64,000 nt of DNA from Candidatus Gastranaerophilales bacterium (GCA_944323255.1 CALURU010000001.1:1-64000); one strand, 5' to 3'. Shown: positions 9,651-20,405, counted from the first letter of the stretch. Numbers and translations: made by a program. Notes: generated by a model from the letters alone, not told the origin.

Positions 9651-9980
9651 ATGAATGTTGTTGTAAGATGGATTATATATGCTTTATTGATAATTTTTGT
9701 ATCCTGGATAATTCCTGGAATTGAGGTTGATAATTTCCTGAGTGCAATGTTTGTTTGTATCATATTAGCACTGGTTAATGCTTTTATAAAACCTCTTTTG
9801 CAGATAATAACACTGCCTGTTACGATTCTAACTATGGGCTTATTTACTCTTGTAATAAACGCATTAATGTTCATGCTTGCGGGCTGGATTACTCCCGGGT
9901 TTGAGGTTGAAGGCTTTTTGAGCGCTCTTCTCGGTTCGCTTCTTCTCTCACTGTTTTCAATTGGGGTAAACAGAATTTAA
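9651..9980 (+). CDS. YvlD / phage holin family IV membrane protein
   Basis: A protein of about 109 residues with four hydrophobic segments and the family hallmarks WIIPGIEV, a central LVNAFIKPLLQIITLPVTI, and a repeat-like WITPGFEV. This is the YvlD/phage_holin_4 family, a chromosomal membrane protein family of unclear role that is not itself evidence of a prophage. Two ATG codons lie at 9648 and 9651. The AGGAGG at 9638-9643 is four bases from the first and seven from the second, so I chose the second. The downstream gene has its own promoter. Confidence 0.85.
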   Translation: MNVVVRWIIYALLIIFVSWIIPGIEVDNFLSAMFVCIILALVNAFIKPLLQIITLPVTILTMGLFTLVINALMFMLAGWITPGFEVEGFLSALLGSLLLSLFSIGVNRI

Positions 9981-10006
9981 TTTTATGAGACTATATAATT
10001 TTCTGT

Positions 10007-10012
10007 TATAAT
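10007..10012 (+). promoter_or_regulatory. TATAAT box of a leaderless gene
   Basis: TATAAT ends seven bases before the ATG at 10020, so transcription should begin at or next to the start codon. No ribosome binding site is visible. Similar spacing is seen at 14813, 37806 and 60996. Confidence 0.6.
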
Positions 10013-10019
10013 CTTTATT

Positions 10020-11312
10020 ATGAAGAGATTTATATGGGTTGTAATATGTCTGTTATTTATGCAGCCAATATTTGCTGAAACTAGAAAAGTCTACTTGGAT
10101 GAGGCTATTGATGCTGCATTAAAAAATAATATAGACTTGCAGGCTGTAAGATTGGAAAGAAATATTGCAAAGAATAATATAAAGTCTGCGAACAGACTTC
10201 AAAACCCGTCTTTTGATGCATTTTATTTCATGGGTGCTGCGGGAAATAATGAACCTAAACAACTTGGAGTTAGTGAAAATATCGAGATTGCAAAACGAAA
10301 AGCACGTAAAAATCTTGCAGAATCAAATTTAAAACTGGTAGAAACAAATATTGATTATACTACATTTGATTTAAAGATGGATGTAAGAGAAGCATATATA
10401 AACCTTGTTGCAGCAAAATCAATTCTTTTTACTCTGGAACAGCAAAAAGAGCTTCAAGAAGAGCTTCTTGACATAGCTAAAAGCAGGGTGAAAAGTCATA
10501 AGTCTCAAGATATTGATGTAATGCAGGCTGAAATTGCTTTAAATCAGATGATAACGCAGGTAAATTCAGCAAAAGTAAGTGTTAATAAGGCTCAAGCGGA
10601 ATTTAATAAAGTTATAAATAATCCGGATGATGTTGTATATGACAGTATGGATAAGTTATTTACCGAAGAAAATAATTTTGAAGAAATGATGACGCCTCCA
10701 CCGGATTATAATTTCCCTGCCTTTTCAACAATAGTTCAAAAGGCTATTGATAATAGATTTGATATACAGATAGCTAAGCAGGAAATTGATGTCGCTGAGA
10801 AAAATTTGACAGTGGTTGCGAGGCAGAGAATTCCTGATTTGCAGCTGTCCGGAGGCTATGCGTATCAGCTTGGAAGATATACTGACAGCGGAAATTTCAA
10901 TAACGGAGCATATGCTGGTGCAAGCCTTGTGAATATTCCATTATTTTATAATTATTCGCCGGAAATTCAAAATGCAACATTGAAATTAAAACAGGCAGAA
11001 TTAAAGTATGCTTCGGTAAAAAATCGTGCGGTAAAAGATGTCTCTGCTGCTTATGAGCGCTTTCTTACTGCTGCGGATAATTTAAACCATTATGAAAAGA
11101 AGATTATTGTTGATTCAGAAAAACTTATAGAATCTTCAAAAGACAGTTACGAAGCCGGAAAATCGGATATAACAGCTTTAATTGTTATGAAGCAGTCATA
11201 TAAATCAATAATTATCGGCTATTCGCAAGCCTTGGCCGAATATTATAACAGCTGGACCAATTTCTTAAGAGAAGTCAATGATGAGGATTTTACGTTGGCG
11301 GAAAACTTATAA
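10020..11312 (+). CDS. TolC-family outer-membrane protein, second copy
   Basis: A 430-residue protein with a signal peptide (cleavage after IFA, about residue 19) and two outer-membrane efflux domains. Long helices are rich in Ala, Lys, Asn and Gln. It has no adaptor or pump beside it, unlike the channel at 7702. It may therefore be shared by several exporters, or work with an ABC or CzcC/CusC-type system elsewhere. Its ATG is seven bases after a TATAAT, which predicts a leaderless mRNA. A strong hairpin at 11326 separates it from the convergent flippase gene. Confidence 0.9.
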   Translation: MKRFIWVVICLLFMQPIFAETRKVYLDEAIDAALKNNIDLQAVRLERNIAKNNIKSANRLQNPSFDAFYFMGAAGNNEPKQLGVSENIEIAKRKARKNLAESNLKLVETNIDYTTFDLKMDVREAYINLVAAKSILFTLEQQKELQEELLDIAKSRVKSHKSQDIDVMQAEIALNQMITQVNSAKVSVNKAQAEFNKVINNPDDVVYDSMDKLFTEENNFEEMMTPPPDYNFPAFSTIVQKAIDNRFDIQIAKQEIDVAEKNLTVVARQRIPDLQLSGGYAYQLGRYTDSGNFNNGAYAGASLVNIPLFYNYSPEIQNATLKLKQAELKYASVKNRAVKDVSAAYERFLTAADNLNHYEKKIIVDSEKLIESSKDSYEAGKSDITALIVMKQSYKSIIIGYSQALAEYYNSWTNFLREVNDEDFTLAENL

Positions 11313-11325
11313 ATTAAACAAGGAA

Positions 11326-11346
11326 GGGCGGAGCTTTGCTCCGCCC
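11326..11346. terminator. Hairpin between convergent genes
   Basis: A perfect nine-base G/C-rich stem, GGGCGGAGC and GCTCCGCCC around TTT, sits between two convergent stop codons. The T-run is poor on both strands, so it may be a weak bidirectional terminator or a 3'-end stabiliser. Confidence 0.6.
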
Positions 11347-11363
11347 TCTCTGGTTATTAAAAA

Positions 11364-13187
11364 TTAAACTAATGCTTCCTGCTTTTTAAACTGCATTTCA
11401 TACAGTGCTCTGTACTGCCCGTTTTCTATAGACATCAATTGTTCGTGATTACCGAGCTCTACAAGTTCGCCTTCCGTAATAACCGCAATTCTGTCGGCAT
11501 TTTTGATTGTAGAAAGCCTGTGTGCAATGACAAATACGGTTTTATTCTGTATTAAGTTGTCTAATGCTTTTTGTACAATAGCTTCCGACTTATTATCAAG
11601 AGCCGATGTTGCTTCATCTAAGATTACTATAGGTGTGTTTTTAATCATCGCTCTTGCAATAGCAACCCTTTGTCTCTGACCGCCGGAGAGAGTCAAACCT
11701 CTCTCCCCGAGAAGTGTTTCCAAGCCGTCCGGCAGCTCTGCTATCATCTCTTGAAGATGCGCAGATTCAATTGCCTGCTCAAGTTCCGCTTCTGTTGCCT
11801 CTGGATTTCCCATCATAATATTTTCTCTAATTGTGCCGGAGAAAAGGAAATTATCCTGAAATACCATTGCAATGTTGTGTCTTAATGAATTTATTGTAAA
11901 GTCTCTTATATCAACGCCGTCAAAAGTTATTGAACCTGATTTGATATCGTAAAATCTCGGAATAAGGTTTACTAAAGTTGATTTTCCCCCGCCCGAATTT
12001 CCGACAATAGCCAGAGTTTCATTCTTTCTTACGGTTAAATTTAAGTCTTTGAGTACCGGATGATCCGGCAAATATTCAAAGCAAACATTTTTAAATTCTA
12101 TCTTGTCATTCAGACCCTTCATTTCAATGGCATCTTTTCTGTCTGTAATTTCAGGATTAAGGTCGAATAATTCAAAAACCCTGCCCATAGCAACAAAGAT
12201 GTTTTGTATGCCGGTTAAAGTATTACCAAGAGTTTTAACCGGTTTATAAAGGAGCAATAATGAAGTTACGAATGAAGCAAAAGCACCAGCAGTCATCTGA
12301 CCGCTTGTAATTAAGTGCGTTCCGTATCCGAGAACGATAGCTATACCGCATGAAGCTATAAGATACATTAAAGGGCTCATCCAGGCAGCACGCTTGGTGA
12401 GTGACATATTAACCCTGAAAGACTCCCAGATCTGGTCTCTGAAATAGTTTTCCTGTCTTTGTTGCAGCTCATAAGCTGCCATTACTTTGTTACCGCTGTA
12501 TGTTTCGTTTATATTGGTGGTAATGTTTCCGCCAATAACCATATTTTTATTAGAAGCAGCTTTAATTCTTTTTCTAATCAGAGCAACCGGAATAAATGCA
12601 ACTCCTAGAACCATAACTCCGATAAATGCAAGTTTCCAAGAGCTGTAAAGCATAACGGTAATTAAACCTAATGCTCCAAATACACTTGTTGTAATTGTTT
12701 TAATCTGATCTACAATACCGGCAGATGCTGTCTGCGGGTCACTCATATACCTGGAAATGATGATACCTGAAGAGTTTTCATCAAAGAATTGCGGATCCAT
12801 GTATATTAATTTGTGGAATAAATCCATTTTTACGTCGTTTGTAATTCTTTGTGAAGTCCAGGCAGAAATATAATCGTTTAAATACCTTAAAACACCTTGA
12901 AATCCGGCAAAAGCAATTACACCGAACGGGATAATAAATGCAAATAACTGCCAGGAAAGTGTAAATTCGTGTCCTAAAATATGAAATATCCAGTCTTGTT
13001 TCCCTACAACATAATCCATATAAGGTTTTAGCGCGAATGCTGTAATACCGTCTAAAAGTCCTAACGGGATTGCGACAATAAATCCGCAAATAATTCTGAA
13101 CATGTAGGGTTTTATATACGGAAAAATTCTTGATAGCAGCCATCCATACTTGAAGGAATTTTGCGCCGTTGTGTTACTTAATTTCAT
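11364..13187 (-). CDS. ABC transporter, MsbA-like lipid/glycan flippase
   Basis: A 607-residue half-transporter. Residues 1-330 form a six-helix exporter domain. The ATPase has Walker A GNSGGGKS near 395-402, the signature LSGGQRQRVAIARA near 500, and Walker B IVILDEATSALD. Order and length match MsbA and related polysaccharide or lipid flippases, which act as homodimers in the inner membrane. The gene follows, on the same strand, the glycan locus that ends at 13225, suggesting it moves a lipid-linked product of that locus, though lipid A is the classical substrate. The start has AGAGG about seven bases upstream. Confidence 0.88.
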   Translation of the reverse strand: MKLSNTTAQNSFKYGWLLSRIFPYIKPYMFRIICGFIVAIPLGLLDGITAFALKPYMDYVVGKQDWIFHILGHEFTLSWQLFAFIIPFGVIAFAGFQGVLRYLNDYISAWTSQRITNDVKMDLFHKLIYMDPQFFDENSSGIIISRYMSDPQTASAGIVDQIKTITTSVFGALGLITVMLYSSWKLAFIGVMVLGVAFIPVALIRKRIKAASNKNMVIGGNITTNINETYSGNKVMAAYELQQRQENYFRDQIWESFRVNMSLTKRAAWMSPLMYLIASCGIAIVLGYGTHLITSGQMTAGAFASFVTSLLLLYKPVKTLGNTLTGIQNIFVAMGRVFELFDLNPEITDRKDAIEMKGLNDKIEFKNVCFEYLPDHPVLKDLNLTVRKNETLAIVGNSGGGKSTLVNLIPRFYDIKSGSITFDGVDIRDFTINSLRHNIAMVFQDNFLFSGTIRENIMMGNPEATEAELEQAIESAHLQEMIAELPDGLETLLGERGLTLSGGQRQRVAIARAMIKNTPIVILDEATSALDNKSEAIVQKALDNLIQNKTVFVIAHRLSTIKNADRIAVITEGELVELGNHEQLMSIENGQYRALYEMQFKKQEALV

Positions 13188-13224
13188 TTATTATCCTCTT
13201 CTTGACTTTACTTATTTCATTGTA

Positions 13225-14031
13225 TCATAAAATCTTCTGCAAAATATTAGAGAGCGTGTTGTTTGTTTTCAAAAACTCTTCCCTGCTCATTTTCTTGTAC
13301 TCTTCAGGCGTCCAGGAGTTGTGTAAAAGGATAATTCCGCCATTATTTTCGAGCGCAAAATCTGAATAGTCATGTTTGAAATAGAAATTTGCATAATTTT
13401 CCGGAGCCTGAGTAATGATATTGTTAATTTTTTTATATTCTATTTCAGGAAAGCATTTAATTACCTCCGAATTAATTTTATAAAAAAGTTTTTTATTTTT
13501 TGTTTTAAGTGACCGTTTTAGAATCCTATTCCCCATACAATCCCAGGACAGAAAGTTCTTTTGAAAGAATTTTTGCAATAATTTTCTGATAATTTGCGGG
13601 GTTTTAGTATCATAATAAATTTCGGCAATTTTTAAATTAAAAAATATTCTTTTCTGCCAGTTGTGTAAAATTTTTCCTTCAATATGTTTTGCAATGATGA
13701 AAGCTATATGGTTGTTAATCAGTGTCAGCTCTGAATCAATGGTTAAATATTGTTTAATTTTTTCAGAGGTGATAATTGTGTCAATGTCCATCCAGATGCC
13801 GCCGTATTTATTAAGAAGTGCGCATCGGATTGCATCCGCTTGAATCGGCAGAGAAAACTTTTCATATAATACCTGCGGGTAAAAATCTTTTCCAAGCCAA
13901 TTTTCAAGGTTAAAATAATCAAGAATCACAATTTCATAATCCGGAAGATATTTTTTCCAACTTGCCAGACATAGTTCCAAATACCCCGGAATATTTTCTT
14001 TAGGCTCCCAAAATGTGAAGATTCTCTTCAT
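13225..14031 (-). CDS. GT32-type glycosyltransferase (DXD sugar-binding)
   Basis: A 268-residue protein opening with KRIFTFWEP and PGYLELCLASWKK, then ADAIRCALLNKYGGIWMDID near residues 65-84. This is the DXD region of Och1/TcdA-type sugar transferases (GT32). The Asp-x-Asp binds the metal and nucleotide-sugar. A second GT32-like gene lies at 18668. The start is taken at the ATG at 14031, with AAGGA about seven bases upstream, rather than an upstream TTG. It overlaps the preceding acetyltransferase gene by about 30 bases. Acceptor and sugar are not predictable. Confidence 0.82.
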   Translation of the reverse strand: MKRIFTFWEPKENIPGYLELCLASWKKYLPDYEIVILDYFNLENWLGKDFYPQVLYEKFSLPIQADAIRCALLNKYGGIWMDIDTIITSEKIKQYLTIDSELTLINNHIAFIIAKHIEGKILHNWQKRIFFNLKIAEIYYDTKTPQIIRKLLQKFFQKNFLSWDCMGNRILKRSLKTKNKKLFYKINSEVIKCFPEIEYKKINNIITQAPENYANFYFKHDYSDFALENNGGIILLHNSWTPEEYKKMSREEFLKTNNTLSNILQKIL

Positions 14032-14806
14032 TATTATCCTTTTCAAATTTTTCTTTGTAGTCTGCAGGATGCGCCCAATCCCAGCTTGTATTTTGTTTTA
14101 CGACTCTCGCAGGGCTGCCGGCTATAACACAATGTTCTTCTTTGAAACTTTTTGTTACAACTGACGCTATTCCTACAATGCAATCGTCAGGAATTTGTGC
14201 ATTCTTTGTTAAAGTCGTTCTTTCTCCAAGCCATACGTGATTGCCTATTTTTATCGGTTTAGCGGGAAGATTCAGAACTTCTTTAGTGTTATAATCCAGC
14301 ACGCTGTGTGGGTCGGTTATAATTCTCACATTGTTTGAGAACATACAGTCTCTGCCGATTTCAATGGAATTGTCAACGAGAAATATTGATGTATCGGCAG
14401 AAAAGGTATTTTCACCGATTGCGGCAGAACAGTTTTTGCCGTATAAAGCAATCCGGTATTTACCGTTTACTCCGGCTCCGATTTTAATAACAGAATCAGA
14501 ACAGTCAAATATAAAATTGGTTTTAACAAGCTTGTGCGACTTATCGATAATCAGAGTGTTGTTATTTCCATAGAAATTAACTTTAAACCCCTTATAATTT
14601 TTATTTATTTTAACAGTTTTTTCCTGTCCATTGTCGATAATAATTAACCTGTTATTCTTTCCAATATTTGAATTCTGCCTGTAAGGATACAGCAGATTAT
14701 AAAGCAGACTTCCTTCCTGAGCTTTAATCCTAAAGCCAGGGATTTTTAAAATTATATGCGAAGTCCATAGTCTGAAAACTTCGGTTATTGAAAAGATTTT
14801 TTGCAT
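14000..14806 (-). CDS. Hexapeptide-repeat O-acetyltransferase (WbbJ-like)
   Basis: A 268-residue left-handed beta-helix acyltransferase. The second half has the repeat pattern of the family: IGENTFSADTSIFLVDN, IGRDCMFSNNVRIITDPHS, IGNHVWLGERTTLTKNAQI and VVTKSFKEEHCVIAGSPARVV. The His in DPHS is the likely catalytic base. Family members transfer acetyl from acetyl-CoA to capsule or O-antigen sugars. The N-terminal 100 residues also show weak repeats. The ATG at 14806 lies six bases after a TATAAT, which argues for a leaderless start here rather than the TTG at 14821. Confidence 0.82.
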   Translation of the reverse strand: MQKIFSITEVFRLWTSHIILKIPGFRIKAQEGSLLYNLLYPYRQNSNIGKNNRLIIIDNGQEKTVKINKNYKGFKVNFYGNNNTLIIDKSHKLVKTNFIFDCSDSVIKIGAGVNGKYRIALYGKNCSAAIGENTFSADTSIFLVDNSIEIGRDCMFSNNVRIITDPHSVLDYNTKEVLNLPAKPIKIGNHVWLGERTTLTKNAQIPDDCIVGIASVVTKSFKEEHCVIAGSPARVVKQNTSWDWAHPADYKEKFEKDNNEENLHILGA

Positions 14807-14812
14807 AGAAAA

Positions 14813-14818
14813 ATTATA
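14813..14818 (-). promoter_or_regulatory. TATAAT box of a leaderless gene
   Basis: On the minus strand TATAAT ends six bases before the ATG at 14806, between the radical SAM gene and the acetyltransferase. It gives the last two genes of the glycan locus a promoter of their own. Confidence 0.5.
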
Positions 14819-14827
14819 CAATAAATT

Positions 14828-15784
14828 TTACCCGAGCTGCAATGCCGGCTGAACTTTAATATCCGAAAGTGTGCAGTGGCTGCAGGCATTAAAGAAATCT
14901 TTTTGATAAAATTTAATCAAATCATCTCTTAAATTATTTGAATTCAAAATATCAATACTGTCGTCCGCAAATAAATTGAATTCTCTGCCGGCTGCTGCTT
15001 TTGAGCAAATATCTATATGCCCGTTCATTATAGTGTTGCATTTTGTCCTATTACAATACATAAATTTTATGAGTGTATCTTTTTTAGAATATTCTTCTTT
15101 ACTAAGTCCAAGTTCCTTTGTCCAAGGCCAATTCTCTGGTTTTTGAAGTCTAATATTATTTTCTTTAAGTAAAGCTTTTATTTCATCTTGCTTTAGTATA
15201 GTTTTTAATTCAGGATTCTCCGAATAATTGCTCATATATACATAAATTCTGTTATTATATTTTTGCATAATATTTGATAAGTTTTGTTGCGGGAGCATAG
15301 TTCCGTTTGTTATCAACTGTATAAAAAATATCTTCTCCTGCTTTGCTGCATACTCAAGCATTTGCGGCAATTCAGAATTGATTAGCGGTTCGCCGCCTAA
15401 TATTACCAGATGCCTGATAGAATCTGCTGAATCCAGAATTTTATCTAAATAAAGTTTGAAATCTTCAAAAGTCATATCTATGTGTTTTTGACTGTCAAGC
15501 TGCGGAATTAATGCACAACAATCCTTGCATTTAAGGGTACATTTTGTTGTAATACAGAATTCTAACTGCGGAATATTGAGAATATTATTTTCAAAAAAAG
15601 CTTCTTTTTCTTCATTTATGTATTGTTCAAGAACCGTATTTTTCTTCATAGGGTTAATAAACGAGCCTTCTTTGAACCACATAAATTTTAACATTTCCAT
15701 AGCCATCCGGTTTAAGGCATTTTGTTCAAAATATCTTTTGTAAAAAACTTCTGAAATATTATATTTTTTTTGTAATTTCTGCAT
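14828..15784 (-). CDS. Radical SAM enzyme of the glycan locus
   Basis: A 318-residue radical SAM protein. The 4Fe-4S motif is C-x3-C-x2-C at Cys82, Cys86 and Cys89 (KCTLKCKDC), followed by the GGEP motif of S-adenosylmethionine binding (VILGGEPLI). Extra cysteines near the C-terminus (MYCNRTKC, DICS and NACSHC) suggest a SPASM-like auxiliary cluster. Enzymes of this shape modify peptides or small sugars. Here it sits seven bases after a GT2 gene in a polysaccharide locus, so its substrate could be a sugar or a carrier-bound peptide. The start has AGTAGG about seven bases upstream. Confidence 0.82.
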   Translation of the reverse strand: MQKLQKKYNISEVFYKRYFEQNALNRMAMEMLKFMWFKEGSFINPMKKNTVLEQYINEEKEAFFENNILNIPQLEFCITTKCTLKCKDCCALIPQLDSQKHIDMTFEDFKLYLDKILDSADSIRHLVILGGEPLINSELPQMLEYAAKQEKIFFIQLITNGTMLPQQNLSNIMQKYNNRIYVYMSNYSENPELKTILKQDEIKALLKENNIRLQKPENWPWTKELGLSKEEYSKKDTLIKFMYCNRTKCNTIMNGHIDICSKAAAGREFNLFADDSIDILNSNNLRDDLIKFYQKDFFNACSHCTLSDIKVQPALQLG

Positions 15785-15791
15785 TATAAAC

Positions 15792-16460
15792 CTACTTTCT
15801 TAACTTTGCTCTTAATAAGCTTGCATAATCTTTAAACTCTTTTTTCTGCTGGGTTTTGCCGAAGTTGCTTGTATGCAGTCGGCGGTTAGTTGAAACTAAA
15901 TCCAATTTCTTGATTTTTAGCCCGTTTTTATCCATTTTTGTCTGCCAGTCAATGATCTCTCCGGCAGTTACGGTTTCATCAAACAGACCGATTTTATCAA
16001 AGATTTCCCGCCGCATAAGAATGGCTCCTGTAAATAAACCATAGTAAGGCTCCGGCTTAACTACAGTTTTTTGTTTTTCTTCTTCCGGAATCTCCGGAGA
16101 CACAAAGTCTTTGACTTTGCACATAACCGCAGACAATGTATCATCGGCTTGTAATTCTTTAAACATTACTCTAAGTGAATCCTGATTCATAACATCATCA
16201 TGGTCATGAAACATAATGAAGTCTCCATTAGAAGCAATGATGGCTTTATTTTTCGCCTTGACCGGTCCTTCAGATTCAGAATTTCTAATAACATTGCAAC
16301 CCAAACTTTTGGCAAGCTCAAAAGTATTGTCAGTAGACCCATCATCCACTACAATAATTTCTACATTCATATTTTGTTTATTTATTCCGTCAATGGCTTC
16401 TTTAAGATAATTAGCGCCATTTTTCACGGGAATGATTATTGATATTAAATTGTTATGCAT
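15792..16460 (-). CDS. Family 2 glycosyltransferase, short
   Basis: A 222-residue GT-A fold enzyme with ISIIIPVKNGANYL, the VDDGSTDNT nucleotide-sugar motif and MFHDHDD (the DXD equivalent) near residue 83. The substrate half is shorter than in most GT2 enzymes. Its ATG lies three bases after the stop of the FkbM gene, so its translation may depend on ribosomes finishing that gene. The reading frame there depends on the length of the CT repeat at 16505. A length change would move the upstream stop 24 or more bases away. Confidence 0.85.
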   Translation of the reverse strand: MHNNLISIIIPVKNGANYLKEAIDGINKQNMNVEIIVVDDGSTDNTFELAKSLGCNVIRNSESEGPVKAKNKAIIASNGDFIMFHDHDDVMNQDSLRVMFKELQADDTLSAVMCKVKDFVSPEIPEEEKQKTVVKPEPYYGLFTGAILMRREIFDKIGLFDETVTAGEIIDWQTKMDKNGLKIKKLDLVSTNRRLHTSNFGKTQQKKEFKDYASLLRAKLRK

Positions 16461-16463
16461 TAA

Positions 16464-17653
<1,190 letters not shown>

Positions 17654-17654
<1 letters not shown>

Positions 17655-18667
17655 TATTTAGTCTCCTCCAGCATTTCTTTTTTGGTAATTTTTACTATAG
17701 GAATACCCCAGAGAAACCATTTAGTTTTATTCCATCTATATTTTTTCTCTGTCAAAAATGGAATTAATCCAAATAGTTTGTAGTATCTTTTGTATTTGAG
17801 AGGTTTATATTCTTGAGAATCAGCAGGAATCATTCTAACTGGCTTTATTCCGTCATGATGCCAATTTGAGAATTCACCGCCGTCTAAGCTGTCCAAAAGG
17901 AGCATATCCTCAGAGGATATGGCAAAATCAAAGATTTTGCCATTAGATTCTATTCGTTCTTTCTTAGTAGAACGAACAAGGGGAATTATACCTTTTTGAT
18001 AAGAATATCTGGTTGCTATTTGACCTATATCTTTATGATATTTATCTGCTAATTGTTTAAATACTTCATTGTTAAAAATTCTGCCTTGATTTAATGTTCC
18101 CCATCCTACAACTAGGATGTCATGTTTTTTACAAAAATCAACTACATGTTTTTGTTGATGTTGCGGATGGAATTCTATTTGATTTACAACTGGTTTTATT
18201 TCTGCTTCTTCTAATATAAACTCCAAGTGTCTTATTTCAAAATTGGAGACCCCAATTGCTTTTACTAAACCTTCCTTATAAAGTATTTCAATAGCTCTAT
18301 AAGTATCCAGCACTGATTGTTTCCAATTTTCATAACTTCTTCGAGGAGAATGTACCAAATATAAGTCAAAATAATCTAATCCAGTGAGCCTTAAACTTTC
18401 TTTACAGCATTTGATAGTACTGTCATATCCTTGTTTCCAATCCGGAACTTTATTTACAATAAATAAGTCTTCTCGTTTTACTAAGCCTTTTGCGATACAA
18501 TTTTTTATTGCAATACCAACTCCGGCTTGGTTGTTGTAACAATCAGCATTATCAATATGTCTGTAACCTGATTCAATAGCCCAAGTTACAGAATTAATTA
18601 TGGTTTCTCCTTCTGGTACTTGATCTGTCCCAAACCCTGGAATTGGTATCGTTAAATTATTAATCAT
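17654..18667 (-). CDS. Aldo/keto reductase with glycan-enzyme tail
   Basis: A 337-residue protein. Residues about 1-275 are an NADPH-dependent aldo/keto reductase: the catalytic tetrad fits HIDNADCY (Asp, Tyr), IVNKVP (Lys) and LYLVHSP (His), followed by KAIGVSNF and VNQIEFHP. The last 60 residues are not part of that fold. They contain KRYYKLFGLIPFL and KWFLWGIPIVKITKK, a Tyr/Lys-rich hydrophobic module of the kind seen at the ends of the FkbM protein and the GT2 protein at 27836. The gene overlaps the FkbM start by one base. A role in making or reducing a nucleotide sugar is plausible but unproven. Confidence 0.85.
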
Positions 18668-19444
18668 TTAATTCTGCTCCTTTTTAATTTCAACTTTTTT
18701 ATTTGCGTTTGTATCAACCTTCTCTATAAATGCTAGTTGCTTTAACAAAACTTTTAAGGGTATTCTATGTTTATTTGATAAAAAGAATAAGTTTTTTTTA
18801 TTAATCCAGGTAGAATTCTCCCAATGAACGGTATATGTATTTACGGTTATGCAATCATGGGTAAATTCTTCTCCGTAGTGATATGGACAAAAATAGTCAT
18901 ATGGATAAATTTTTACATATTCATTTTCAACAATTGAATCTTTTTTGATGTTTATATGGTATTTTGTTTCAAGTATTTCTTTCAAAACTCCCGTAATGAT
19001 GTAAGCAGAACTTTTCCAAATTCTATTTTGATAAAAGTCATAAATGTCTTTTAATATTGGATTCTCTTTTATAGCACCACAAATTGCCATTTCAGGAATA
19101 TTATTTCTGACGTTTCCAATAAACATTTTATCGTTAAGTAATGGTGATAAATCCTTATATACTGTAACATCAGTATCAAAATAAATGCCGCCGTGGTCGT
19201 ACAAGGTTTTTACCCGCATATAATCGGAGACATAAGCCCACATCTTTAAGTCATAAACAGTTTTGAACCAGAGGTTATTTTTGTACTCATAATCAAAATC
19301 AAACCATTCGGGAGTTTTTTCGTTAATTTCAATTATTTCATAATCAGGTAGCATCATGCGCCAATTTTCGATACATATATTTGCAATTTGGGATTTTTTT
19401 TCTCCGTATCCCCAGACGTAAAATATTCTTTTTGGTATCATCAT
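18668..19444 (-). CDS. GT32-type glycosyltransferase
   Basis: A 258-residue enzyme with the classic GT32 layout: PKRIFYVWGYGEK at the start, NWRMMLPDYEI, then VSDYMRVKTLYDHGGIYFDT near residues 72-92, ending in the DTD metal motif. HWENSTW near residue 210 is the usual C-terminal His-Trp region. It is a paralogue of the gene at 13225, and both are probably capsule or LPS sugar transferases. The stop codon is adjacent to the next ATG, and the start overlaps the preceding GT8 gene by ATGA. The tail is Lys-rich. Confidence 0.85.
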   Translation of the reverse strand: MMIPKRIFYVWGYGEKKSQIANICIENWRMMLPDYEIIEINEKTPEWFDFDYEYKNNLWFKTVYDLKMWAYVSDYMRVKTLYDHGGIYFDTDVTVYKDLSPLLNDKMFIGNVRNNIPEMAICGAIKENPILKDIYDFYQNRIWKSSAYIITGVLKEILETKYHINIKKDSIVENEYVKIYPYDYFCPYHYGEEFTHDCITVNTYTVHWENSTWINKKNLFFLSNKHRIPLKVLLKQLAFIEKVDTNANKKVEIKKEQN

Positions 19445-20325
19445 TTTACCTCTTGTACTATCTTATTAAACCGTTTATATAAGATATTAGAATTTAAAAA
19501 CTCTTCTTTTTTCCTGAGTAATTCTTCATAAAAAGGAGTCTTTTGAGCATATTTCCAGAACAAGTCACAATTTGCAATTTTGCTTGGTCTTTTAGTTAAA
19601 GTATGTATGTAGAAATCTGCTTGCCAAGGTTTTATCGCTCCTGAAAAATGTCTTATAATAAAATCACTGCTAACATCCTGTTCATTAAACATTTCATTAA
19701 ACATTTCATAATCATTTTCAAAGTAAATATTTAAAACATCTTGATCTGCCATTCTCAATTTTTCTCTGTATTTTTTTTCAACATCAAATAGCTTGTTTGT
19801 AATATCGTTTTCACGCCACTTCTGACAGTCTATCAATAAAACACCGGCATTAAAGTATTTTGAATCTAATTTCAACCCAACCCACTCTTTTACATTATTA
19901 AGAAATTCGTAATTTCTGCATAAATCAGGGATGGCGCCGATAATGTGTCCATTAAGTGGTTCATTGTATAATTTTGCAATGTTTCCAGAAACAATAATAT
20001 CAACGTCCAAATATATAGCTTTATCAACTTGTGGAATTAATATTGGTGCTAAAAAGCGGTTATATGTTGAAATTGACACATAATTACATTCATTTTTGTA
20101 ATCTATACCGGCAAGATGCTCAGGTTTGATTTTAATAAATTCAATAGAGAAATTGTTAAATTGTTGCTTAAGTTCGCAAATTTTTTCTTTGTTTTCTTCC
20201 GTTATTCCGCCATCTAAGATATAAAAGTCGCAAAAAGACTTTGTATTATCACAAATACTTGCAATTGTAGTTGCAACAAATGGTGCATAATTATTATCAG
20301 ATGATAAAAATATTGGTATTCTCAT
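19441..20325 (-). CDS. GT8 glycosyltransferase, paralogue A
   Basis: A 294-residue GT8 (LgtC/glycogenin-like) enzyme. It starts with IPIFLSSDNNYAPFVATTIA, has the metal-binding YLDVDIIV with Asp107 and Asp109, then FNAGVLLIDCQKW, MADQDVLN and the C-terminal HFSGAIKPW. Retaining galactosyl- or glucosyltransferases of LPS cores share this plan. It is one of three close GT8 paralogues here, with starts nearly identical to those at 22363 and inside 20511. A ribosome binding site AAAGGGAAA lies upstream of the ATG. Confidence 0.9.
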   Translation of the reverse strand: MRIPIFLSSDNNYAPFVATTIASICDNTKSFCDFYILDGGITEENKEKICELKQQFNNFSIEFIKIKPEHLAGIDYKNECNYVSISTYNRFLAPILIPQVDKAIYLDVDIIVSGNIAKLYNEPLNGHIIGAIPDLCRNYEFLNNVKEWVGLKLDSKYFNAGVLLIDCQKWRENDITNKLFDVEKKYREKLRMADQDVLNIYFENDYEMFNEMFNEQDVSSDFIIRHFSGAIKPWQADFYIHTLTKRPSKIANCDLFWKYAQKTPFYEELLRKKEEFLNSNILYKRFNKIVQEVK

Positions 20326-20405
20326 TCACGTTTCCCTTTAATTTTATTGTTTTAACAGTCTTTTTGTATGTACATTATTTTTTGTAACCACCTTTGCAAT
20401 TTCTT

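Noticed and set aside
9651..9980. Prophage indicated by a holin-family gene
   Set aside because: YvlD/holin-IV proteins are ordinary chromosomal membrane proteins, and no phage gene is nearby.
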